Positions 57,658 through 64,000 of a DNA stretch of 64,000 bases are shown one piece after another. Numbering within the stretch: position 1 is the stretch's first letter; each line of letters begins with the position of its first letter. The notes beneath the pieces were generated by a model. That model worked only from the letters and a program-made list of their open reading frames with translations. It ran no database searches and was not told where the DNA came from. Source of the stretch: Streptomyces sp. Edi4 (lineage in GTDB: Bacteria; Actinomycetota; Actinomycetes; Streptomycetales; Streptomycetaceae). Where the stretch lies: the NCBI RefSeq assembly GCF_040253615.1, contig NZ_JBEJGY010000004.1, positions 3,720,001 through 3,784,000 of the forward strand, written 5' to 3'. A program made the position numbers and the translations under genes.

Positions 57658-58216
57658 GAGCGGCCCCCGCCCGACGACCGAGGGCCCGCGTCAACCCGTC
57701 GTGGGACGCGCGACAGTGCTGTCCGCCGTCGCCCGGCTCCTGCTCACCGCGACGGGAATCCTGACCGGCTATTTCCTGCTTCCCATGGAACAGAAGCCCT
57801 CAGAGAGGGTGGTGGTGACCCTCGTCGTCGGACTCGCCGCGCTGGTGGCGCTTTTCGTGTGGCAGATCCGTTGCGTCATTCGCTCGCCCACCCCGCAGCT
57901 TCGGGGGGTCCAGGCGCTCGCCACCACCATCCAGCTGTTCCTGCTGCTCTTCGCGTCCGCCTACTACCTGCTGGAGCGAGCGAGTCCCGGCAGCTTCAGC
58001 GAACCACTCACCAGGACCGACGCCCTGTACTTCTCGCTCGTCACCTTCAGCACCGTGGGATACGGCGACATCACCGCCCAGAGCGAGGCCGCCCGGATCG
58101 TCACGATGGCGCAGGTGACCGGCAATCTCATCCTGATCGGCGTCGCCACCCGGATCGTCGTCACGGCCGTGACGTCCGGTTCCCACACGGGCGGTGCACA
58201 GAACACCGGCCGCTGA
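57650..58216 (+). CDS. Two-helix potassium channel
   Basis: The 188-residue membrane protein has two further N-terminal helices (LLLTATGILTGYFLL; VVVTLVVGLAALVALFVW), then the pore unit: an outer helix (TTIQLFLLLFASAYYLLE), the filter TVGYGD at 135-140 and an inner helix (VTGNLILIGVATRIVVTAV). The filter predicts K+ selectivity. No regulatory domain follows. ATG at 57650 lies within the end of the upstream 51-codon frame. Confidence 0.88.
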   Translation: MGESGPRPTTEGPRQPVVGRATVLSAVARLLLTATGILTGYFLLPMEQKPSERVVVTLVVGLAALVALFVWQIRCVIRSPTPQLRGVQALATTIQLFLLLFASAYYLLERASPGSFSEPLTRTDALYFSLVTFSTVGYGDITAQSEAARIVTMAQVTGNLILIGVATRIVVTAVTSGSHTGGAQNTGR

Positions 58217-58421
58217 GGACGTCACCCGATGCCAGTGCGGTACGGGCCCCCGACGCGCCCCGTTCCGCCATGCGGCCCCCGGCCGGCGCTTCCTCGCTCT
58301 TTGAGCAGGTTCTCAGTTACCAACCGCGCCTACCGTGTGTCGGACACGAGCGTCCATGGTCGACGCGTCGCCGTATACCGGCGCCGGTAGGCCATGCACG
58401 TCGCCCTGGGCGGGGGCTCGT

Positions 58422-60056
58422 TCAGCCCCCGCTCGTCTTCGTGTAGTCCAGGTAGTCCCCCGTCTCCGTCGTCAGGCGGTGCAGGCGGCCGTCCGGCAGA
58501 AGGCTGATGGTGCTCGGCTTACCCGGCAGGCACGCACCCGTCGAGCCCGGGCCCACCTCGGAGGGGCCCAGTGCGAGGGGGGCGCCGACGGCCGGGGCCG
58601 TGGTCAGGCGGGCCTGGAAGACGCAGTGGTAGCCGCTGCCGTCGGCGGTGAGGGTGAGGACCGTGTCGCCGGGGCCGCCCTGGCGGATGACCAGATGGCG
58701 GGGGTCGTCACCGTGCCCGGTGGGGAGGGTGGCCGACCAGCTGCCCAGGTACTGCTCCGGTACGCCACCGGACGGTGCGTCGGTCGCGGGCGGGCCTGAA
58801 CTCCCCTGCCCTGAGGGCGGGTTGGCGGACGTTGACGTACGGGGGCCCTTCCCCGGGGAGTCGCCCCGCATGAACGCGTACACCGAGCCACCCGCGCCGA
58901 CCGCCACCACCAGGGCCACGGCGATCAGGGCCACGGTGGACTTGGTGCTGCGGGGCGGCGGGGCCGTCTCGGTGTACGCGGTGGAGAGCGAGGGCGGGTA
59001 GTCGTACGGGTCGGGATCCACCGGGGCGTGGGGCACGGGCGTAGCGCCGGTCACCCGCGGCGCGGGCGGGGTCGTTTCGGTGACGGCCGCGTCCCCGGCG
59101 ACACCCCCAGCCGCGCCCCCGACCGTGTCCCCGCCCGCGCCCCCAGGAGCCTCCACGTTCAGCAACCGCGCCGCGTGGCTGCCCAGTTGGGCCACCAGCG
59201 GCGCGGGCAGCCACGGGTCGGGGTGGTGGGCCGAGACCCGGGCCAGGATGTGGTCCAGGCCCGGACGCGCGGCCGGGTCCTTGCGCAGGCAGTCGCGTAT
59301 CAGGTCCTGGAGGGACGCGGGCACGTCGTCCAGCGTCGGCGGCTCCTGCGCGATGCGGAACATCAGCGCGTGCGCCCCGCTCGACGCCTCCCCGAACGGC
59401 AGCCGCCCGCTCGCCGCGTACGCCAGCACCGAGCCCAGGCAGAACACGTCGCACGCCGGGGTGATCCGGTCGCCACGCACCTGCTCGGGGGCCATGAACC
59501 CGGGCGACCCGACGAGCGCCCCCGTCCGCGTGAGACCCCCGTCCGTGCCGGTCTCCAGGGCGCGGGCGATACCGAAGTCGATGACGCGCGGGCCGTCGAT
59601 GGTGACCAGGACATTGGACGGCTTCAGGTCCCGGTGCACGATCCCCGCCCCGTGGATGTCCTTCAGGGCGAGGGCGAGGCCACGGGCCAGGACGTGTACG
59701 GAGTGCTCGGGCAGCGGGCCGTGCGGGCCCTTCACCACGGACTGGAGGGAGGGCCCCGCGACATAGCCGGTCGCGATCCACGGTGCGGCGGCCTCGGTGT
59801 CGGCGTCCAGGACGGGGGCCGTCCACAGGCCCCCGACGCGGCGGGCGGCCCGTACCTCCTGGCGGAAGCGGCCCCGGAACTCCTCCTGCGCGGCGAGGTC
59901 GGGCCGGACCAGCTTCACGGCCACCGTGCGGCCACCGTCGGAACGGGCGAGGTAGACCTGGCCCATGCCACCCGCCCCGAGCCGGCCCAGGAGGCGGTAC
60001 GTCCCTATTCGCTCGGGGTCGCCCGGTTCGAGACGCTGCGTACTGCCCGTGCCCAC
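58422..60056 (-). CDS. Membrane Ser/Thr protein kinase (PknB type)
   Basis: The 544-residue protein has a Hanks kinase domain (LGRLGAGGMGQVYLA, VAVKLVRPDL Lys, IVHRDLKPSNVL, VIDFGIARAL, GSPGFMAPEQ), a proline-rich juxtamembrane linker, one membrane helix (STVALIAVALVVAVGAGGSVYAF) and a small extracellular beta domain (YLGSWSATLPTG...CVFQARLTTAPAVGAPL) that may sense a ligand. GTG at 60056 follows GAGAGG; the frame upstream is not conserved. It is a single-gene unit. Confidence 0.9.
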   Translation of the reverse strand: MGTGSTQRLEPGDPERIGTYRLLGRLGAGGMGQVYLARSDGGRTVAVKLVRPDLAAQEEFRGRFRQEVRAARRVGGLWTAPVLDADTEAAAPWIATGYVAGPSLQSVVKGPHGPLPEHSVHVLARGLALALKDIHGAGIVHRDLKPSNVLVTIDGPRVIDFGIARALETGTDGGLTRTGALVGSPGFMAPEQVRGDRITPACDVFCLGSVLAYAASGRLPFGEASSGAHALMFRIAQEPPTLDDVPASLQDLIRDCLRKDPAARPGLDHILARVSAHHPDPWLPAPLVAQLGSHAARLLNVEAPGGAGGDTVGGAAGGVAGDAAVTETTPPAPRVTGATPVPHAPVDPDPYDYPPSLSTAYTETAPPPRSTKSTVALIAVALVVAVGAGGSVYAFMRGDSPGKGPRTSTSANPPSGQGSSGPPATDAPSGGVPEQYLGSWSATLPTGHGDDPRHLVIRQGGPGDTVLTLTADGSGYHCVFQARLTTAPAVGAPLALGPSEVGPGSTGACLPGKPSTISLLPDGRLHRLTTETGDYLDYTKTSGG

Positions 60057-60196
60057 GTCTGCCGCGCCTCTCTTCGGGATTGCTGACCGGGCCGAGAATA
60101 GTGGGGCGCGCGCCGCGAGGTCGGGGGGCGGGGGCCGCACCGGCCATCCTGCGCGGTCCGGGCCGGGTGGCGACCGCGTGCGGGCGCGGCCATGCC

Positions 60197-60230
60197 AATG
60201 CCCCCGGACCGGGCTCGGTCCAGGGGCATT
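60197..60230 (-). terminator. Hairpin terminator of the SGNH hydrolase gene
   Basis: AATGCCCC/GGGGCATT plus an inner GGACCG/CGGTCC stem form a long hairpin with one bulged base per arm, 43 bp past the hydrolase stop on its strand. It may also serve the kinase side. Confidence 0.65.
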
Positions 60231-60273
60231 CACGCGGTGTTCTCGCTGTTCAGCGTCGTGCGATGGAGCGGTG

Positions 60274-61422
60274 CTACGTCGCCAGGCCCGCCTCCCTGAA
60301 GGCCGCGTACGCCTGGTCGGCCTGGTTCCTGGCGCCCCGCACGTTGGGGTGGACGAAGGTGCACGCCTCGCCCTTGGGTACGTCTGCCGGGAGCTCGTCG
60401 CGCTGGGGGCACTGGTACTCGGCCGGGTCGGCCGGCTTGGTCTCACCCTGCGGGATCACCAGGTCGTCGAACACCCCGTACATCCACTGGTCGGTGCCCG
60501 TGGCGCACACACCATGGCCCTGGCTGGACCGGTAGGTGTCGACGTAGGTGGCCCACTCGGGGTTGTCCTGCGCCTGCCCCTCGATCACGTCGTTGAGCCG
60601 CTCCTCCAGACCCATGACGAAGTCGCCGTCCACACCGAGGCGGAGGGTGCCAAGCCGCTTGAAGTTGCCCCAGTAACACGTGAGTTGGTTGAACGGCCGG
60701 GAGATGACCGTGGGGTAGCCGAGCACGAACACCTTCGCGTGCGGGGCGCGCTCGTGGATCTGCCCCATCATCGCGCTGTACTGGCGGGTCAGCGTGGCGA
60801 ACTTGTCCGCCAGCCACTGCCGGCCCTCACCGTTCTCGTAGTAGCCACTACAGCCCGGGCCCAGACTCGGCGGATCTCCCTGCTCCACCCCGAGCTCCAG
60901 GCACTTGGTCAGGATGTTGCCGAACCCCAGCGTGTTGCCGCCGATGCCGACGGTGACGATGTCCTCGTCGCCGTTGAGCGCGTCGATCTGCGCGGGCCTG
61001 TCCGGCCATGCGCCGGGGTCACGGTTGAACGGCGGACCCAGGAGCATGTCGCTGGTCTGCGGACTCAGGATGCCCTTGTCGATCTCGGCGGCGCCGCACG
61101 TGACGTCGGCGAGCTGGACCCCGCTCGCACTCTCGTCGTTCAGCCGCCGGGTCAGCTGGCGTTCCCAGTTGTGGTTGGACCGGGCGCAGCCGTCGGAGGA
61201 GTCCCACGCGGGGATGACGGCGCCGGCACTGTAGGAGTCGCCGAGCGCGGTCCACTTCAAAGGCTCGTCGGCGCGCTGGCGCGCCTTCACCGCCGACGCG
61301 GCCGCGTTAACGGTCGCGTGCCGGGCCACCGCCGGAGTGGCGGAGGTGGCCGGGCTCGCCAGCAGACTGGCGGCGATACCGGCGGCAAGGGTGACGCTCA
61401 GGGCAAGCGGACGTAGACGCAT
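60274..61422 (-). CDS. Secreted SGNH (GDSL) hydrolase
   Basis: The 382-residue protein has a signal peptide (cleavage near SPATSA), the GDSL block ALGDSYSAGAVIP with the catalytic Ser, block III (VGIGGNTLGFGNIL with Gly and Asn) and a C-terminal CTFVHPN with the His, so the fold and triad are complete. Six or more Cys suggest disulfides as in Streptomyces SGNH lipases/esterases. Substrate unknown. ATG at 61422 has GGAGTGG upstream. Confidence 0.9.
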   Translation of the reverse strand: MRLRPLALSVTLAAGIAASLLASPATSATPAVARHATVNAAASAVKARQRADEPLKWTALGDSYSAGAVIPAWDSSDGCARSNHNWERQLTRRLNDESASGVQLADVTCGAAEIDKGILSPQTSDMLLGPPFNRDPGAWPDRPAQIDALNGDEDIVTVGIGGNTLGFGNILTKCLELGVEQGDPPSLGPGCSGYYENGEGRQWLADKFATLTRQYSAMMGQIHERAPHAKVFVLGYPTVISRPFNQLTCYWGNFKRLGTLRLGVDGDFVMGLEERLNDVIEGQAQDNPEWATYVDTYRSSQGHGVCATGTDQWMYGVFDDLVIPQGETKPADPAEYQCPQRDELPADVPKGEACTFVHPNVRGARNQADQAYAAFREAGLAT

Positions 61423-61615
61423 CCCACTCCTTCAGTGGTGGCAATCCGTGCGGGCTCGATCACGGAGAGTGTGCAGGGCGGACGGTCCGCGCGCCACGGT
61501 CTCCACGGTGATTCACCTGATCGCTGGAGCGCCCGCGCCGTCAGGTTCGGCTCGGCGGACCGGTCAGGGGCCGGCACCCGCGCCCCTGACCAGGACGGGG
61601 ACGGTCCCTGCCCGC

Positions 61616-62020
61616 TCACTCCAGCCGGTGCACCACCGAGTTCAGGAGCGGCGTGTGCACGAACCGGTCCGGCCCCGACGGCGGGCACCGCCACGACAGC
61701 GGCCACGTACGCCCCCTCAACGCCGGCACGGGTACGTAACTCACGGCGCCGCCATATGAGTTGAACGTCGTCGCCACGACCGGCCACGCCCGGTGCGACG
61801 TACTGCGCGGCGGCACCAGGAAGTACACCGGCCGCCACCCGCGTTCGTCCGCCACGATCGGCCCCGGGTCGCCCCCGGTCAGCTCCTCCATGGCGTCTGC
61901 CACGCACCGCCCGATGGGCCCATTGATCCGTACGGCGTCGAATTGCACGCCCGCTTTTCTGAGATGGACCCCGGAGAGTGGAATCCAGTCAGGGTTCGCT
62001 TCGTCGATTTGCGCGTTCAC
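61616..62020 (-). CDS. Conserved Streptomyces hypothetical (WhiJ-cluster neighbour)
   Basis: The C-terminal part (AGVQFDAVRINGPIGRCVADAMEELTGGDPGPIV, WRPVYFLVPPRS, VPALRGRTWPLSWRCPP) matches a common Streptomyces family of about 140 residues without known function, often beside XRE/DUF397 genes. The start is uncertain: GTG at 62020 gives 134 residues, but the frame is open to a GTG at 62176 next to the divergent XRE gene. I choose the shorter form because the extension looks unconserved. Confidence 0.65.
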   Translation of the reverse strand: MNAQIDEANPDWIPLSGVHLRKAGVQFDAVRINGPIGRCVADAMEELTGGDPGPIVADERGWRPVYFLVPPRSTSHRAWPVVATTFNSYGGAVSYVPVPALRGRTWPLSWRCPPSGPDRFVHTPLLNSVVHRLE

Positions 62021-62176
62021 GGGGACAGTCTCGGTCCGTCCCGCTAGCGTTTTCCATGGCCATACGGGGATGGTCGGGGAGGCGTTGACCAGCCTCAACT
62101 CCCCTTGTACCGGGTCGAATTCACCGAGGCTGAGTCGTGACCGGTTGAGACCGGTTGAGTCGGAGCGTGATCGCAC

Positions 62177-63013
62177 ATGGCACGATCAGAAAACAAGGAG
62201 ACGGCGGGTCCGACCGCCCAGATGGTCGCCAAACTCGCCCGCCGATTGCGGCTGCGAAAAGGGTGGTCGCAAGAGAAATTGGGAAAGCTTCTCGGCTTCT
62301 CCGCCGGGGCGGTGAGCGCGATGGAAACGCTGGCCCAGCCCGCGTCCGACGACATGCTCGTCGCGCTGGAGAAGGTTCTCGGGGAGGACATGGGCATCTT
62401 CGAGGAGGCCCGCCCGTTCGTCCGGTTGGAGAAGTATCCGGTGCAGTTCCAGGACTACGCGCCCCTGGAGGAAAAGGCGGTAGTGCTGCGGTTGTACGCC
62501 ACCCTGGTCGTCCACGGCCTCTTCCAGACGGAGGAGTACGCCCGCGCCCTGATCGGCGGCGGCTACCCTCCGCTCTCCGAGCAGCGGGTCGAGGAACTGG
62601 TCGAGGTGCGGATGGCACGCAAGGCCCTCTTCGACCGCGAGCCCGTCGCGCTGATCGAGGTGGTGCTGGAGGAGTCCGTACTGCGACGGGTGATCGGCAG
62701 CGCGGAGGTCATGCGGGGGCAGTTGCTGCACCTGGCGGAGTGCGCGCGCCGGAGGAACGTGACGCTTCAAGTGCTGCCGATGGACTGCGGATTGGGCGGC
62801 GAACACCCCGGCGCTCGGGGCAACATCAACCTCCTCGAAACCCCGGCGTACGACCGCTTGGCCTACCTGGAGCCGCAGGACGAAAGTCTGCTGCTTTCCG
62901 ATGCTACAAAGGTGAGTACGTACGCTCAGCGCTATGCGAAGATCCAAGCACAGGCCCTGGATCCTCGCGCATCACTGGGCCTCATCGAGGAGTTGGCGGG
63001 AGAGCAGAGATGA
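62177..63013 (+). CDS. XRE/WhiJ-type regulator with DUF5753 domain
   Basis: The 278-residue protein has an N-terminal helix-turn-helix (LARRLRLRKGWSQEKLGKLLGFSAGAVSAMET) and a DUF5753 ligand-like domain (YAPLEEKAVVLRLYATLVVHGLFQTEEYARALI...VLPMDCGLGGEHPGARGNINLLE). Such proteins pair with DUF397 partners in Streptomyces, where the WhiJ pair controls development. Its stop overlaps the DUF397 gene by ATGA, so the two are coupled. Confidence 0.9.
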   Translation: MARSENKETAGPTAQMVAKLARRLRLRKGWSQEKLGKLLGFSAGAVSAMETLAQPASDDMLVALEKVLGEDMGIFEEARPFVRLEKYPVQFQDYAPLEEKAVVLRLYATLVVHGLFQTEEYARALIGGGYPPLSEQRVEELVEVRMARKALFDREPVALIEVVLEESVLRRVIGSAEVMRGQLLHLAECARRRNVTLQVLPMDCGLGGEHPGARGNINLLETPAYDRLAYLEPQDESLLLSDATKVSTYAQRYAKIQAQALDPRASLGLIEELAGEQR

Positions 63014-63321
63014 GCAACAACCTCCGGTGGTTCAAGTCCAGCTACAGCAGCTCCAGCGGCGGGGACTGCCTAGAGACGACCTTCACGTGGCGCAAGTCCT
63101 CGTACAGCTACAGTGGTGGCGGTAACTGCGTAGAAGTCGCCCTCCCTTGGCGCAAATCCTCGTACAGCAGCGACAGCGGCGGCGACTGCGTAGAGGTGGC
63201 CGCCTGCTGTGAAGCCGTCCACATACGGGACTCCAAGGCCACCGACGGGCCCTCGCTCGCCGTCGCGCCCGGGACCTGGACCGCGTTCCTCGGGTGGAAG
63301 GCGGCGTCCCCGGCCCGGTGA
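63010..63321 (+). CDS. DUF397 protein with a triplicated core motif
   Basis: The 103-residue protein has three tandem copies of the DUF397 core: WFKSSYSSSSGGDCLE, WRKSSYSYSGGGNCVEV and WRKSSYSSDSGGDCVEV, then a single normal tail (VHIRDSKATDGPSLAVAPGTWTAFL). Ordinary members have one copy and about 60-70 residues. DUF397 proteins are small partners of XRE/DUF5753 regulators. The ATG overlaps the regulator stop. The extra copies, about 20 residues each, appear to be internal duplications. Confidence 0.9.
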   Translation: MSNNLRWFKSSYSSSSGGDCLETTFTWRKSSYSYSGGGNCVEVALPWRKSSYSSDSGGDCVEVAACCEAVHIRDSKATDGPSLAVAPGTWTAFLGWKAASPAR

Positions 63322-63359
63322 CCCCGGGTGGGGGCGGCCGGCGGGGCCATAATCGCCGG

Positions 63360-63935
63360 ATGCCCATCCTGAGTTACCCCGAGGCCGACACACCGCCCCC
63401 GCTGCGCGCCCAGGTGCTCGCCCTCCAGGACGAGGCCTGGCCGCCGGGTGACGTACCGAGCAGCGGGCCGAGCCACGATCCGGGGCTCGACCCGCTCTCG
63501 ATGCTGCTCACCGACGAACACGGCACCGTGCTCGCCGCCCTCGCCATCCTGCGCAAGGACCTCACGCACGCGGGACACCGGCTGCGGGCGGGCGGCCTGA
63601 GCACGGTGGTGACGCGGCGTACCGAACGGGGGCAGGGGTACGGGCGGCGACTTGTGGGCGCGGCCCGGGAGGCGATGGCCTCGTACGGGATCGACCTCGG
63701 CCTCTTCACGTGCGACCGGCCGCTGCGCGCGTTCTACGAGCGGGCGGGCTGGCGGGAGCTGCCCGGCGCCGTCGTGGTGGGCGGCACGCCCGACGCGCCG
63801 TTCCCGAGCGACGGGGCGGGCTTCGACAAGGTGACGCTGGCCGCCTTCTTCACACCCGCCGCCCGCGCCGCCAGGCCGTCGCTGCGGGGTGCCCGGATCG
63901 CGCTGTATCCGGGCACGGTCGACAGACTCTGGTGA
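63360..63935 (+). CDS. GNAT-family acetyltransferase
   Basis: The 191-residue protein has the acetyl-CoA-binding loop in TRRTERGQGYGRRLVGAAREAM (Q/RxxGxG/A form), preceded by LSTVVTRR and followed by LFTCDRPLRAFYERAGW. It fits aminoglycoside-acetyltransferase-like GNATs of Streptomyces, substrate unknown. ATG at 63360 is chosen for MPILSYPEAD; the longer frame overlaps the DUF397 gene. The remaining 65 bases of the window hold no complete gene. Confidence 0.8.
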   Translation: MPILSYPEADTPPPLRAQVLALQDEAWPPGDVPSSGPSHDPGLDPLSMLLTDEHGTVLAALAILRKDLTHAGHRLRAGGLSTVVTRRTERGQGYGRRLVGAAREAMASYGIDLGLFTCDRPLRAFYERAGWRELPGAVVVGGTPDAPFPSDGAGFDKVTLAAFFTPAARAARPSLRGARIALYPGTVDRLW

Positions 63936-64000
63936 CGCGGAGGGCCACCCGGCGCGCTCGGATGAAGAGGGCGTACAGCCGCCCGGCCCGGGCGGTGAGG

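Overview
The window is high-GC actinobacterial DNA and almost certainly a Streptomyces chromosome. Indicators are the codon use, many GTG starts, ATGA/GTGA gene overlaps, an RppA type III polyketide synthase, a SigE-family sigma factor, and a lysC / recR / ybaB neighbourhood typical of the genus.

Bases 1-15283 are the right-hand part of an integrated actinomycete integrative and conjugative element (AICE). Its right end is a 3' copy of tRNA-Pro(CGG) (15239-15283) followed by what looks like the tRNA's own terminator. The intact tRNA, integrase and excisionase should lie left of base 1. Leftward genes run: DUF4097-like beta-helix protein, a small acidic protein, a GGDEF protein, a DUF2637 membrane protein, an RRQRL zinc protein, a TraB/FtsK-type translocase, small Spd-like and zinc-ribbon proteins, a cytosine methyltransferase, a primase-polymerase and a RepA-like ATPase. 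A regulatory block lies to the right (XRE protein, Nudix and HD hydrolases, a GntR protein with two DNA-binding domains). Beyond it, next to the att site, are an HNH nuclease and an unknown gene. Four copies of a covarying hairpin with an invariant 15-nt loop precede element genes; this is the best candidate for an undescribed system. Two arrays of short repeats (CTAGCGGG after traB; TGTCCGG near the att site) could be transfer or replication sites.

Bases 15284-20500 are poorly conserved, with a few hypothetical genes and long empty stretches, ending in a 21-copy heptanucleotide repeat. Bases 20540-25327 hold a glycosyltransferase-like gene and an NLR-type STAND ATPase with an N-terminal amyloid-like motif. 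Divergent from the ATPase is a small gene with a matching C-terminal motif and an apparent frameshift at its start.

Bases 25356-64000 look like ordinary chromosome: a P450-rppA pigment operon, a PhoA-type phosphatase with a likely PHO box, an LCP protein, TatA, a PLP dehydratase, a WXG100-like four-gene operon, an S9 peptidase, SURF1, and a SigE-family sigma factor with a membrane-protein partner. LysC follows, overlapped by an aspartate-semialdehyde dehydrogenase homologue that has lost its catalytic cysteine. Then come a ricin-type lectin, RecR/YbaB, a SLATT protein, a glycosyltransferase-membrane fusion, a class III aminotransferase, a K+ channel, a Ser/Thr kinase, an SGNH hydrolase, and a WhiJ-type XRE/DUF397 pair in which the DUF397 motif is triplicated.
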